From Xylogone sp. PMI_703 (lineage: Eukaryota; Ascomycota; Leotiomycetes), in NCBI GenBank assembly GCA_021399445.1, contig JAJTUQ010000003.1:5022001-5086000 (forward strand): 64,000 nt of DNA, in the 5' to 3' direction. Positions 1 through 11,751 of the stretch are shown in pieces. Below the pieces are notes generated by a model, which saw nothing but the letters and a program-made list of their open reading frames with translations, did not search any database and was not told the origin of the DNA. A program made the translations under genes and the position numbers. Each line of letters starts with the position of its first letter. Within the stretch, counting starts at the first letter, position 1.

Positions 1-445
1 TGTCGTTATACCCACTTGCAACTATAAGCAGTCATAAGGAGCGGGGCCTGTAATAGAAAAAGCTGATGAGAAAGAGCTTATAATCAAGAAATAGCCACAG
101 TGTGTAAAGTCTTGTTGACGCGAGCAGCTATAGTAAGATCAAAGCTTACGCTTACAAGGTTTCACCACTGTTATCTCTCTGCAGCCATGTGAGCAAGATA
201 ACTTACGATCAGAAGTAAGGTACTTGGGGAGATACTTGCTCACGAGCTAGATGATGGCTAGATTTGGATTAGCACATTCCCCATAGAACCTCGCATTCTA
301 CCATTCTTAATTTTAAACATCTTAAATGGAAGCAGGTGTAGGTGCGTGGGGTTATGTCACATTGAAAAGCCTCTAATCGCAGTAAATATCAAGTTTTATG
401 CGGACATACGTTAAATTGCATAAATTTGAGTCTGTGTTACATTTC
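1..445. other. intergenic, nothing recognised
   Basis: No coding signal, RNA gene or repeat could be supported here. It is probably 3' flank of the minus-strand dehydrogenase that ends at 446. Confidence 0.5.
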
Positions 446-1552
446 TCATACCTTGGCTACCAACTCCTCTGTTAGCTTCCACAACCTATCTGCCTTCTCC
501 TGGTCATATATGAACGGAGAGTACCCCGAACAGGTCCAATCCTGCCTCCTCTCCTCCGGCCCAGGCCACTCCCCAATCTCCTGCATGCTCTCTAGATACT
601 TCCCTCCCTTACCCTCCAACTCCTTTGCCACCGCCGCCCAGACCTGTGTAGCTGCACCCTGGGCAGTGTTCTTCAAGTATGGCCGGTACGTATCATTACT
701 GTGGACTGCGGCCCTCATTTCGTCGCTCGTGATCCAGAGATTGGAGTCGATTCCTCCTGGTTGCAGAGACCATGCGTGCAGGCCTTGAGGGCCGTACACT
801 TTGTCGACGTAGTTTGCCATGTAGATGTTCGCAGTCTTGCTCTGTGCGTAGGCACGTACTTGGTCCCATTCTCGGTGCTCGAAGTTGGGGTCATCGAAGT
901 TGATTTCGCTGCAACGGTGACCGATGGAGGCGACCATCACGAGACGGGAGTTGAATGAGGGAGTGGAAGATTTCAGGAGAATGTCTTTAAGTTCTTGGAA
1001 GAGGACGAAATGGCCGATGTGGTTGACGCCAAAGCAGGCTTCGAATCCTTGGGCGGTGTGCTGCTTGGTCGAGGGAAATGTTCCTGGCAGTCTGTTAGTC
1101 CGGACTGATGGGGTGTTCTTTTTCTGAAGCGCGAGTAGAATTGAGATATTAAGACGTTACTAACCGGCATTGCAGATCAAGGCATTCAGCTTGTCGCTCT
1201 TGGATAAAAATTCTTTGGCAGCACTGCGAACTGAGTTGAGGTCGGCAAGCTCCATAGTAATGGCTTCAATACCTCCCTTCACACCCCCATTGCTCTCAAT
1301 GATGCTCTTCACTGACTTCGCGCTCTTCTCTTCGCTGCGGGTGGTGATGAAGACGCGAGCACCAGTCATGTGGAGGGCGCGAGCGGTTTCGAGGCCGGTA
1401 GTGTCGTTTGCACCTGTTACTAGAAACACCTTATCCTTCATACCATCAATGAGGCCTTCCTCTTGGATGACTTGCAGAGCAGTGGGACGTGCATCACCGG
1501 GTCCTTGAGGGTTCTCGTGTGCGGCGGCCCACTTGGATGTAATCCGTGCCAT
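446..1552 (-). CDS. short-chain dehydrogenase/reductase (retinol dehydrogenase/WWOX-like)
   Basis: Two exons read as complement(join(446..1083,1165..1552)), 341 aa; the intron has a GTTAGT donor and a CAG acceptor and rejoins the frame at the NAG motif. Family hallmarks of a classical SDR are visible. There is a Rossmann motif TGANDTTG near residue 45, NAG in the middle, and a catalytic Y-x-x-x-K as YAQSK (in RAYAQSKTAN). The NHIGHF segment is typical of the RDH/WWOX-like branch. The enzyme should use NAD(P)H to reduce or oxidise a carbonyl or alcohol; the substrate cannot be read from sequence. It has no obvious signal peptide. It is divergent from the PalH gene across 1.3 kb. Family assignment is secure; the exact role is unknown. 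Confidence 0.88.
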
Positions 1553-2872
1553 GTTCTTTTTTTATTTCTATATTTTCCTAATTACCTTAAGACTGTTGAA
1601 ACACGACTAGAAAATAATGAAAATGTGTGTGTTGTAGATATCAGGTGATTTGAAGAAAATGGATATATGAACCTGGTGATGGACGAGATATATATACCTA
1701 CCGCGCGCTACGTCATGCGCAGCACATTTGTCATGGATGCGGCTGGTGTGCCGCTCTGTGGAATTAAGACCCCAAATCCCCTTTAACTCCCCCTCTCTTA
1801 CCTGGTTCTGGCATGTCTGGATCTCTAAAATGCGATGTTGGCGGCCGACCGCGAGATGCTGGCGAGACGCGATAAGCTTATAGGGGGGTTAGAGGGGAGC
1901 TCTAGCGGCCGTCGCTAGCGCCTCGGCTAACCGCACGCGGCCGAAGAGCCAATCGTCGCCAATTACCGGATCCGCGGAACTGACCGGGATCTCGTGATCT
2001 GCCGCTGTGTAATTGCATCACGTGCCGGTGTACCTCTGTACCACCATAAGCAGGAGAAAAAACGCGCTCTCTCCCAGCCGCTCCCGAAAGCATCGATTGC
2101 CCTATCAGATTGCAAGTACCACGGCTCTTACAACTCCATGATCAAGTAATTTGTAGTATTATCCCATATGTATGTACTCTAAGTGCTAATGTTTATGGAC
2201 TGTTCCATTATTCCATGGTGGATTGCAAAAGCTGGGCTCGCGGTCAAGCTTTTCGCTGTCCTTCTTGGCAATCAGGTGTTTTGCCCAGCCCCCGCTGTCA
2301 CTCCGCACTTCCATTGTCCAAGCAATGGTCCCTGGTTTTCGAGGAGCACAGTTCGCACCAAATTATTGGCGGGGAATGTAAAGAGGACATCTGGTACACC
2401 CAAACAGTGCTTGCACGAGTCGCACCTGCGTTGATTCCACGATCTTGTAATTCATCTACATGCAAAGTAAGCCTGCAATTAATCAACCATCTTCTTCACG
2501 CACAAGGAGTGTGCTGATGGAGCTGATCTAGACCCGCTCGCTAAATCAACCGCGAGCTTCGCCACAGCGAATTTCATCCGGATCGAGCAACTCTTCCCTC
2601 TCTTCTCTCAACCTCATACGACCCGCCTTCCATCGCAAGTCGAGCTGTCACCATCCCCCGCTATTCTCTCCAAAGCAACGATTTCTTTGCTGGGTCCGAT
2701 CGTTTACCCAGAATCGCCTCCTCGCTCTACACGCACTTCCGTCGCGGTCGAGGAGATTACCCGCTACTTTCGCGACACTTTGAATTGGTGACTATGTCGG
2801 GCTCCTGGGATTAAGCAGAACCTGGCCCTCCACTCAAAGCGATACGCGGCTGGACCGCAAGAATACGCCAAC
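1553..2872. promoter_or_regulatory. divergent intergenic region between SDR and PalH genes
   Basis: This 1.3 kb lies between two divergent genes and should hold both promoters and a PalH 5' leader. One CTTGGC (reverse of the PacC core GCCAAG) is at 2264-2269, and a CACGTG lies near 2019-2024. A single hexamer is weak evidence for feedback from the pH pathway. No convincing ORF was found. Confidence 0.35.
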
Positions 2873-4987
2873 ATGGACAAGAGGCAATTATGGAACTTCG
2901 ACAGGCCCACGTCGACCTCGTCGGAGAAGCTGCACTGCACCCCTTTTGGCCTGCCCTCCAACGGTGTCATCTCGCTCAATGCCGACACCACCATCACCCT
3001 CACGCAAGACGCCCTGTTCCAGCCCGAGTGCACCGGATCCCCCGACATCATCGTGACAAATGCGAACAGTCCCACGAGCGTGGCCGGCTTTCGCGATCCC
3101 TTCTATGCCTCGACAATTCCGGCATGCTACGCGCTGGCGGCTGCGACGGTCATTGCTTACATGCTGGTGATAATGTTGCTGATCACCCCCAGGACATTTC
3201 TACATGAGGGTGTCGTGCTTTTGGGCCGCCGTGGGTTCACCAACGGGCCATCTGGTGGGGAAGCAGGCACTGGAATTGGTGGAAGACCGTGGCTACAGAA
3301 GGTCGCTGCCCTCACGGTCGCCGTCTCGCTGACGATCGCTACCGCCGACACATTTCGAGTCGCTAAAGAGCAATATGATATTGGACTCATGGACACCCAG
3401 TCCCTCCAGAACGATGTAGAGAGGAGCGTGGAACTCAAGGTCATTCGAATCATATCCGACACCTTCCTTTGGCTCGCTCAAGCACAAACCTTGATACGGC
3501 TCTTTCCCCGCCAACGAGAAAAGATCATCATCAAATGGACGGCGTTTGCATTGATTAGTCTCGACGTCTTATTCAGCAGCCTTAATAATTTCCTTTACTA
3601 TGGGAATACTCGACCCCGAAGCTTTGTAGATGCCATTCCCGCGCTGAGCTATCTATTTGCGCTGGCCCTCAGCTTGCTCTACTGTGCCTGGGTCATCTAC
3701 TATTCTATTACGAAACGGCGATTCGCATTTTATCATTCACAGATGAAGAATATATTTATCGTGGCACTCCTCGCCCTGGGAGCAATTCTAGTTCCCGTTG
3801 TATTCTTTGTGTTAGACATTTCCGAACCCACGCTTGCAGGCTGGGGCGATTATATTCGATGGGTCGGCGCTGCCGCTGCTAGTGTGGTTGTTTGGGAATG
3901 GGTGGAAAGAATTGAGGCTTTAGAGAGGAATGAAAGGAAGGACGGTGTTCTTGGGAGAGAAGTATTTGATGGAGATGAGATGTTGGAAGTTACACCATCC
4001 TCAGAGTTTCAATGGCCAGGACGTCGCAAAGATGACGGAGATGGTGGAACAGGAGGAACAGCAACAGGGAATAACGGTCTATCATGGACCGGAATGGCGA
4101 GCATTGCCCAGAGATATAGACCACGACCACCTCGCGATGTAGAGGCCAACGGCGACCCTGATACCAACAATGCAGTCTCTGGCATGCATAATCGAACCCG
4201 TCCTCCTTTATGGCCGACCCGTCCCGAGCCTACTGCAACTCCCTTCAGTCGAACCGATACAGCCAGCGCAGAAAGCACAGTGTATGCTATCCGATATCAT
4301 CCCATCAGTGGAGCCACGCCAGCCAATCTTCCAGATCCATCCTCTTTGAATACCTCTCGTGCCAACAGTATTGACGCTATCGAGGTCCAGAGCACCACAT
4401 TGGGAGACGTAGCTGATAACCGTACTAAGACGGAGGTTGTGGAAGATAGTGTGGAAGTGTCTCAAGAGAATAACCCGCCGAATCATCATCGAACTGCATG
4501 GCAAGCATTGTCAAAAGCGAACCCGTTTCGTCGAAAGAACCAGGCCCCTCCGAAAGAAGTGTCAGCTCATACTGTAAAGCGGACCGATGCTACCACCGGT
4601 CATAATCCTACTCGCCATTGGGATCTTCGTGCCAAACTCGAGGATTTGGCTGCTACACACGCAGAGAGGTTTCGAGAACGATCACATCCGACAGGCACGA
4701 ATGCCAATCTTCCCGTCACTGTTATCCCTGCCCCGACAAGAAGACGTGATTTAACCAGGCTATTGGAAGAGATCAATGCAGAAGATCAGGAAGGATCGAG
4801 GGATTCAGTAATGAGAACAGAGCAGGACCACCAACCGCCGTTGTCTGAAGAGTCCGATAACGTTGGAGAGATGCAGTCACGCTCTAGGTTGAGTGATCCT
4901 TATACACCCGATCGAATTAATCAGCATTCAATCTCCCAGCGTGGAAGTGTCACATTTGCAACGGATCCCCCGCAACACAGGGAGTGA
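2873..4987 (+). CDS. palH: ambient-pH signalling sensor PalH/RIM21
   Basis: Single-exon 704-aa protein. Residues about 80-345 hold roughly seven hydrophobic segments, beginning with a helix around residue 85-105 and ending before the conserved-looking stretch WEWVERIEALER. A long hydrophilic, Ser/Pro/Arg-rich cytoplasmic tail of about 350 residues follows. A seven-TM N-terminal half with a long tail, and the recognisable core sequence, match PalH/Rim21, the plasma-membrane alkaline-pH sensor. In that family the sensor recruits the arrestin PalF and starts ESCRT-linked proteolytic activation of the transcription factor PacC. The tail is the expected arrestin-binding part. The ATG at 2873 is the first in frame. 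The length is normal for filamentous ascomycetes. Confidence 0.9.
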   Translation: MDKRQLWNFDRPTSTSSEKLHCTPFGLPSNGVISLNADTTITLTQDALFQPECTGSPDIIVTNANSPTSVAGFRDPFYASTIPACYALAAATVIAYMLVIMLLITPRTFLHEGVVLLGRRGFTNGPSGGEAGTGIGGRPWLQKVAALTVAVSLTIATADTFRVAKEQYDIGLMDTQSLQNDVERSVELKVIRIISDTFLWLAQAQTLIRLFPRQREKIIIKWTAFALISLDVLFSSLNNFLYYGNTRPRSFVDAIPALSYLFALALSLLYCAWVIYYSITKRRFAFYHSQMKNIFIVALLALGAILVPVVFFVLDISEPTLAGWGDYIRWVGAAAASVVVWEWVERIEALERNERKDGVLGREVFDGDEMLEVTPSSEFQWPGRRKDDGDGGTGGTATGNNGLSWTGMASIAQRYRPRPPRDVEANGDPDTNNAVSGMHNRTRPPLWPTRPEPTATPFSRTDTASAESTVYAIRYHPISGATPANLPDPSSLNTSRANSIDAIEVQSTTLGDVADNRTKTEVVEDSVEVSQENNPPNHHRTAWQALSKANPFRRKNQAPPKEVSAHTVKRTDATTGHNPTRHWDLRAKLEDLAATHAERFRERSHPTGTNANLPVTVIPAPTRRRDLTRLLEEINAEDQEGSRDSVMRTEQDHQPPLSEESDNVGEMQSRSRLSDPYTPDRINQHSISQRGSVTFATDPPQHRE

Positions 4988-6143
4988 GGCCGTGAGAGAT
5001 AGTGTATTACGAAAGAAGCAATTCACTACATGACACAACAGCATTGATCAGTCTTGAACCTGTCAATATTTACTTCTAGACAAACGGGACCCATTTATGG
5101 GTACAAGTCAGAAGCTTTGATGGGGAGGAAAGAAGATAAATGCCACTGCTCGGTCACTGAACTTGAGCAAACCAACCACCAAAGTCGCAGGCAGATGTAC
5201 AAGCTAGGGCTAGGTGAACACCGTATGATGATGTTATCCGAGATCCGTTTCCAATCTTCTCTGGTCGACTTCCCTGAGCCAACAACCGTCCCTAATTCCA
5301 CACCAAAGATCGACACTCTTAATAGGCTCTACGACTGAAGTGCCGCCAGTCGTGGTATTATCAACAACGAAGGAAAGGTTATTGATTGTCTGGATAACGA
5401 AGGTTCTCAAGACCGGAAAGTTCTTCTGCGCACACTGGAGGGACCCGACGGACTGGTCCCGTTGTCATCTCTTGAGGGAAGGAGACGGCTTTGGATTCGG
5501 GTATTACACAATGGTAGTGATAGTACTGGGTAGCAATGTCATGGCATTGAAAGTGTCATCACAGGTGTAAAGAGAGAAATAGTATAAAAACTTTCACCAT
5601 GAGTAGCGTCTCATGGATCACTGAAAGCCGTGTGTAGATTAGGAATGAAGATATGCCAATAAAATGATCAAGATATAACTCTTCTTAGCATTTTATATGC
5701 CTCCAGCTCTGTGATTAGCAAAAGCTACAAGATACAACAACCAACTACGCACTCATGCATAAGGTGGTCTTCCCTGTAATACTTGCATTACTTTGCAGAC
5801 GATTAATAAGTCTAAGGTGTGCATAATTGAGGTCGTTGTGACGAAACATTTCCTAGCACCTCACCCACCGAGACGATGGGTTATTACCGTACTTGGCAGC
5901 TAGGGAAGCTCCAAACTCCCAGGGGCCACAGAGATCAGAACCCCAAATGCCCCGCACCCACTGCCTTCCCCACATTTCCCCACATGCTCCATAGTGGAAG
6001 CGTTATAATTAGAGTATATTCTTCTATGTCAGTCAGTACATTAGGAAGGAGTGATATCCAGACAATTGGAATTTCGGTGATTGTCGCTGATTGCTTCTGG
6101 GCTGGAGGTACTCGGTTTGGTGGAACCACCAGGCACTTCGATT
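4988..6143. other. intergenic, PalH 3' flank and P450 5' flank
   Basis: Short open frames between 5050 and 6290 lack recognisable domains, and some begin at non-ATG codons. Nothing beyond UTR and promoter sequence can be supported. Confidence 0.5.
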
Positions 6144-7909
6144 ATGCTTTCCTCAACTTTCTTCTCCGTCAGCCTGGAGAGGCTTCAGCTACTATCTGCT
6201 GTGCACATCATAGTTGGAGCTTTTGCATGTTTCTTCATCACGTTCTTATGTTTCTATCTCTGGATGACGCCGACGGTGCTAAAGGATAGACGACGGTGGC
6301 GCCTTCCTCCCGGCCCTCGCGGATTACCATTCATTGGCAACCTTCTGGATTTCAATGACAGCGAGGCAGTTCGATATAAGGCCGTCGAGTGGAAGAATAA
6401 GTATGGAGATGTTTTCTACACGAAGATTGGCGTACGTATCAAGTCACAAATTCATTTGTGTATCAGTTACTTATTAGGTCATTACGAATAGGGCGCCGAC
6501 TACGTATGGCTATCATCGCCGACCTCAGTGAGAGAACTCATGGACAAACGAAGCGCTATATACTCCTCTCGACCTCCCATGCCCTTGGCACAAGACGTTG
6601 CATCAGCTGGACGACGACAGTTGTGGATGGCCTATGGACCGCGGTACAGGGTTGTCCGTAAAATTGCCCACTCTCTCCTGAACATCAACATCTCCACGAG
6701 CTATCAGCCAGTGCAAGATCTGGAATCAAAGCAACTGATGTTTGACCTACTCAATGATCCAGACCACTTCTACGATCACAATCGCCGCTACTCGGCCAGC
6801 GTTATCATCACAGTTACCTACGGCAAACGTGTTCCTAACTGGGACGACCCTCTGGTGAAAAAGATCTATGCCGTCCTAGCCAACTTTCAGCAATACTCGG
6901 ACCCGGCGCGGTTCTTGGTCAACAGCTTCCCATCGATACAATATCTCCCGCAAATCTTCTTCGGCAACTGGCGGACTAAGGGAAAGAAGTGGTTTGAGCA
7001 CGACTCAGCTGTATATCTCGAGCTCTGGAGGGACTTGCAAAGACGCGTCAATGAAGGGAAATGCAAGCCATGTTTCGCAAAAGACTTCTACCTCAGCGAT
7101 CCGCAGAAACTGGGCCTGGATGAGCTGCAGGCTGCGTATCAGACCGGTGGTCTCGTGGAGGCTGGTTCAGAAACCACGTCAGCTTTCCTCAATACCTTCA
7201 TACTATTTGCGACGCTCGATCATAGCATAGTTGAAAAGGCACAAGAGGAATTGGATAGGGCTGTTGGTTCTGATAGGTTGCCATCGTGGGAGGATGAGAA
7301 GGACTTGCCTTATATTCGAAGCATTATCAAAGAATGTCTGCGGATGCGTCCGCCGAACAAGCTGGGAATAACGCACGCGACAACAGAGGACGATTGGTAC
7401 GAGGGGATGTTTATTCCAAAGGATGCTCAGGTAGTCCTGAATTGGTGGTAAGTGATATCCTCATTCTTCTTTTAGGATCAGGACCAAAATATACCTAACT
7501 CCAAACCAGGACTATCAATTTTGACCCCGAGAAATACAAAGACCCATACAAATTCAATCCAGAGCGCTACCTCCCTTACGAGCTCCCAGCAGCTGCCTAC
7601 GTCAACATAACCGATCCTAACCAACGCGACCATTTCTCATACGGCGCAGGACGACGCATCTGTCCCGGTCTCCACGTCGCAGAGAAGTCCCTCTTCCTCA
7701 ACATCGCGCGGCTACTATGGGGATTCGATATCATGAAAAAGAAAGTGGGTGGAAAGGTTGTGGAGCCTGATACTGAAATGATTCCGGGGTGGTTAAGTGT
7801 TCCAAAGCCATTTGAGAGCAATATCGTGGTGAGGAGTGAGAAGCATAGGAAGGTTATTACAGATGTGTGGGAAGAGGCAAGAAAAGGGTTGAATGATTAT
7901 GGGGAGTGA
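6144..7909 (+). CDS. cytochrome P450 monooxygenase (CYP-like, microsomal)
   Basis: Three exons, join(6144..6431,6492..7447,7510..7909), 547 aa. The first ATG in frame is 6144, because the upstream open frame starts at a TTG. The N-terminal hydrophobic segment (about residues 10-32) is a membrane anchor. It is followed by a proline-rich hinge (PPGPRGLPFIGN). The I-helix motif AGSETTSA, the K-helix E377-x-x-R380 and the haem loop FSYGAGRRICPG with Cys466 are all present, so the enzyme looks catalytically intact. It resembles the fungal family related to O-methylsterigmatocystin oxidoreductase-like and CYP620-type P450s, but the substrate is unknown. No biosynthetic backbone gene is adjacent, so this is not an obvious cluster member. 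Confidence 0.9.
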
Positions 7910-8483
7910 TTGAATTGTCTATTCTGTATAGGTACTAATAATATTCAACTTGACTTGGAAGTTGAGACGGACTACCAAGATGTCTACGATTTAAGTTTAT
8001 AAGTCGTAAGATGCTCATGGGCTATTGTATGAAATGAAGTGAGTAATTGATATAATTACATGTATTGGTTAACAGTATTACAAACCAATGAATGTGTCAG
8101 AACACAGATATAAGGGGGTATAAGCAGCCAGTTCAACTGGAGTTCCCCTTTTGTTCCGAGAAAATGTCTGCCTAGAAGACCTTTTGCATCTAGTCGTTTC
8201 TGCTGCCAACAACACAACAACACGTGCATCGCAAAATTGGAAGATTCTTAATTACTGTTTGGTCCAATTAGTGGCGTGTTTACACTGGAATTGCGGCACG
8301 GAGGCTTAACGTAAGAAAGTGATTAGCCCACTAATTCCAGGCGGTAAACTGGGGCAACAGGCAGGCCCAAGACCTGATTGAGGCTGAATAGGGAAAGCCG
8401 AGATCAACTGCATACCAGGAGCCAACCCAATTTCATATGCCTTTTCCTCAAGTGCCATCCTTCACCTGGAAACACCTTCCACA
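7910..8483. other. intergenic, nothing recognised
   Basis: P450 3' flank and the promoter of the ankyrin gene. A CACGTG-type core lies near 8222-8227. No ORF can be supported. Confidence 0.45.
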
Positions 8484-10562
8484 ATGGAGAGGCTCCCGCT
8501 TGAGAGCTTGATTGGAATCACGCAGTATATCGACCTTCTGACTTTACGCTCCTGGATATTGACATCCAAGCACTATCACAATGCTCTGATAGAAATACTT
8601 CATGATAAGGCCTCGCGCTTAGACAGAGAAAGAGGCTGGCCATATTATCTTGCCTGCGCAACCTTGCTAGACCGAGACCGAGTTACCGATGCGTTCGCAT
8701 CTTTACTGAAGAGGACGGACGTTAAAGATATCAACCAGTCAAATATCATTCCAGAGAAGATTTTCTCAGAACGAGTCCCAAAGGTCCTCAGGCCGGCGTG
8801 GCCTAAACCCCGCGCCACCTCCTCTCTTCTGCACATAGCTTGCCAGTTATGCAGCGACGACGTGGTCAAATGTATCCTCGCGAAAGGGGTTAATCCCAAT
8901 CTCTTAGATGGATTAAACTGGGCACCTTTGCATCTGGTAGCATATAGCGGTAGAACTGCTATTATACGCATACTTTTAGATGCCAGTGCTAAGGTCAATG
9001 CCTTGGTGAGCTATGGGAACTCCAATGCGTACGCTGATGCAACCCCCTTTATTATAGCTGTCGACCAAAAACACATACCTGCGATGGTCGCGCTCATAGA
9101 AGGTGGAGCAGACCCAAAGTCAAGACTCAATATCAGAGGCGATGCACTGAGTGTTGCAGTCCATGGAGGGGATATAGACGTAATACGATATGTCCTTGGC
9201 TTGGGCTGTTACGACGGTGAGTTCATGATGAGAGCTTTGGGTTATGCAACTAGACTCGAAGACGTCTTGCCAACCAGAATCCTGCTCGATGCCGGTGCTG
9301 ATCCTCAATCAGCCTTGCACTCCGCTATTTTAGCAGATCGACTTGACCACCTAAAGCTACTCATTGATGCAGGCGCGGATGTACGAGCAGCTAATCGGCT
9401 TATTGGTTGCGTCCGTAGCCTGAGGATGACTCAGTTCCTATTGAATATTGCGCCGGGCCTCTCTAACATTGCCAGGCATTCGCAGTCATTCCAGCGGACT
9501 CCACTAGAATCAGTTTATGGAAATGCTCGCGGAAGTAAAGACCTGAATGAACTTGAAGAGATGATTCTGCTACTGATCGCGGACGGCTGTCCACTTCAGG
9601 GACTAACACCGGAGAGTGAGCCGTGGGCTCACTTTCGCAACAGAAACTGGAATATCTTAGGGGCTGCAGCACTGTGGGGACATTTACGTGTTCTCAAAAT
9701 AGGTCTAGAGAGAACTGATTCACTGCTGAATCTGAGAGATGATAGGATCGGCCATACCCCGTTACAGTGTGCAGCGTACTCGGCATCTAAGAACAAGCCT
9801 GCGTGCTTTAAACTTCTTGTTGAACACGGGGCGGATATTCACGCTACTATCTTTGGATGTGTCTATAGTACAAGCCTGCAGGATCCCGGAACACCATGTC
9901 CTATGTTAGAGAACGCTGAAATAACACAGTATCTTGTTGATATGGGTATCGATATAAATGAAGCTTTCAATGGGCAGTTCCCTCTCATACATGCTCTTGA
10001 GACAGGGAACGATCCATCAGCAGTTATCCTGATTAATGCCGGGGCTGAGATATATATTCGGTCTGGAGAAGATCTTTCTCCATTGCAGCTTGCCGCACAT
10101 CATGGTTGCGTTGAGTCAATGGAGCGGCTTCTCCAAGCAGAACATATCGAAACACTCGTTGAGAGTGCAGATGGCAAAACGCTACTACATCACGCAGTTA
10201 TGGGAGCCCTCTACGACCACATGCAAGTGAAGGGATATGCCAAGATGATGGGTTACATATTGCTTGGCCATCACAATGTATCAGTGGAGGAAATAGCGGG
10301 CGATGAGAGCGCAGAACTGCAGGCACTCGCTCACATCGGTCGGATGGAAGTGGTACGACGACTTTGTAGTAAAGGTATTGTTGATCCCGGTGCTAGAATA
10401 ATAGGCTCCGAAATGACTCCATTTGACCTCTTAAGCAATCCACACGTTCTTGCTTCTGAGAGAAGGGAGCGGCAAATTGCTGAAGTTGCAGGATTGCTCG
10501 AGGAAGCCGACCAGAAATGGCCCTGTGAATCCTTAACCCTTGGACGGAGGTATATCATATAG
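8484..10562 (+). CDS. F-box-like / ankyrin-repeat protein
   Basis: Intronless 692-aa protein. The first about 45 residues (MERLPLESLIGITQYIDLL start) have the shape of a degenerate F-box. From about residue 110 onward there are successive ankyrin repeats, with typical TPL/APLHLVAYSGR, ALLDAGAD and LLVEHGAD-like turns, extending almost to the C-terminus. Fungal F-box/ankyrin proteins are often substrate adaptors for SCF ubiquitin ligases, but the repeats alone support only a protein-binding role. The target is unknown. The start ATG at 8484 is preceded by a C-rich pyrimidine leader typical of fungal genes. Confidence 0.85.
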   Translation: MERLPLESLIGITQYIDLLTLRSWILTSKHYHNALIEILHDKASRLDRERGWPYYLACATLLDRDRVTDAFASLLKRTDVKDINQSNIIPEKIFSERVPKVLRPAWPKPRATSSLLHIACQLCSDDVVKCILAKGVNPNLLDGLNWAPLHLVAYSGRTAIIRILLDASAKVNALVSYGNSNAYADATPFIIAVDQKHIPAMVALIEGGADPKSRLNIRGDALSVAVHGGDIDVIRYVLGLGCYDGEFMMRALGYATRLEDVLPTRILLDAGADPQSALHSAILADRLDHLKLLIDAGADVRAANRLIGCVRSLRMTQFLLNIAPGLSNIARHSQSFQRTPLESVYGNARGSKDLNELEEMILLLIADGCPLQGLTPESEPWAHFRNRNWNILGAAALWGHLRVLKIGLERTDSLLNLRDDRIGHTPLQCAAYSASKNKPACFKLLVEHGADIHATIFGCVYSTSLQDPGTPCPMLENAEITQYLVDMGIDINEAFNGQFPLIHALETGNDPSAVILINAGAEIYIRSGEDLSPLQLAAHHGCVESMERLLQAEHIETLVESADGKTLLHHAVMGALYDHMQVKGYAKMMGYILLGHHNVSVEEIAGDESAELQALAHIGRMEVVRRLCSKGIVDPGARIIGSEMTPFDLLSNPHVLASERRERQIAEVAGLLEEADQKWPCESLTLGRRYII

Positions 10563-10913
10563 AAGTTGGGTCATCTGGCTGAATAGCCTAGTCCACAGTG
10601 TACTGAATCATCACCCATGAGATCTTGTTGAAATGTAGTCCATCTCGTGTCACGTGATACGAAGTTTTCTCATCGACCAAGTTTATGCATGGTAATCGTC
10701 TTTTGGCTTCAATGACGTCAGAAGCAGGGGAAAGATTGTTTCACGTGATCTCTCGCTTAAGAGGAAATCTTCAGCTACCACTAATCTTGAGTCATTCCAG
10801 GTCCTGCGGTAACAATTGGCCCTTCTCACTTGGTCTCTTTGCTGTTGGGTCTCTAGAAGTAGGCGGTTGCTCTCTGCTAAAGGAATTGCCCTTGCTACCT
10901 TATTCTGCATCTT
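10563..10913 (+). promoter_or_regulatory. carbonic anhydrase upstream region with CRE and CACGTG sites
   Basis: A perfect palindromic TGACGTCA (ATF/CREB type) is at 10713-10720. CACGTGAT motifs occur at 10651 and 10742, flanking it. The clustering within 100 bp upstream of the carbonic anhydrase is directly visible; binding by AtfA-like bZIP or bHLH factors is inference from the motif classes. Confidence 0.45.
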
Positions 10914-11751
10914 ATGAACAGGCACGGAGCCTTCAGGGCCTGGAATCACTTGAATCACTTCAAAAGATATCGCACAGTCATCGGCATGGCTTCCCACCAT
11001 ACTCACCAGGGCCACCAGGGCATGTCCATCTATCTCCAGCAAAATCAGGAAAAAATCTTTGCAAATAACAAAGAATGGGTTGCGTCCAAGCTAAATGCGG
11101 ACTCCAAATTCTTTGAGAAGCTCTCCTCAGGCCAACAGCCGGACTATCTGTAAGCCTCTAACTCAAGAAGTCAATTTGATAAACCTTCAAAAAGTCTAAC
11201 AACCCTAAAGATACATAGGTTGCAGTGATAGCCGTGTCCCTGCAAATGAAATCATGGGCCTCGATGCTGGCGAGGTGTTCGTGCACCGAAATATCGCCAA
11301 TGTTGTGCCCAACACCGACTTGAATATCATGTCGGTAATTGAGTACGCCGTAGTGCACTTGAAAGTGAAGCACATCATCGTGTGCGGCCACTACAACTGC
11401 GGAGGCGTCCAGGCTGCATTGTCGCATACAGACATGGGTATCCTCAATCCCTGGTTGCGAAACATCCGGGACGTCTACCGCTTGCACGAGAAGGAGCTTG
11501 ACGAGATCTCAGATGACGCTCAGAAATACAACCGCCTCATCGAGCTCAATGTTATTGAGCAGTGCCGGAATGTTATCAAGACTGCCGCTGTCCAGCAGAG
11601 TTACCACCAAAATGGATTCCCCATTGTCCACGGGTGGGTCTTTGATTTGAAGGATGGGTTATTGAAAGACCTGAAGGTTGATTTTGCAAAGACGCTGGAG
11701 AGCATCAAGAAAATCTATAATTTGGGATCTGGCCCTCAGAGCTCTAGCTAA
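10914..11751 (+). CDS. beta-class carbonic anhydrase, two possible starts
   Basis: Exons join(10914 or 10986..11149,11211..11751). The short form from ATG 10986 is 234 aa and the long form from ATG 10914 adds 24 residues in frame. Zinc ligands of the beta class are present: in short-form numbering Cys59 in CSDSR (with Asp61 and Arg63), His115 and Cys118 in CGHYNCGG. The enzyme interconverts CO2 and bicarbonate, supplying bicarbonate for carboxylases. The 24-residue extension has several Arg/His/Lys and no acidic residues, like a mitochondrial targeting peptide. Alternative starts could therefore yield mitochondrial and cytosolic forms. The intron acceptor AAAG at 11210 restores DYLYIGCSDSR; the nearer TAG gives a stop. 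Confidence 0.92.

Noticed and set aside
1902..2517. ORFs upstream of PalH
   Set aside because: No motif, and they lie in a likely divergent promoter and 5' leader.
6081..6143. Upstream extension of the first P450
   Set aside because: The extension starts at TTG; the first ATG at 6144 gives a normal membrane anchor.
5054..6289. Short plus-strand ORFs between PalH and the P450
   Set aside because: Low-information frames, one overlapping the P450 first exon in the wrong frame.
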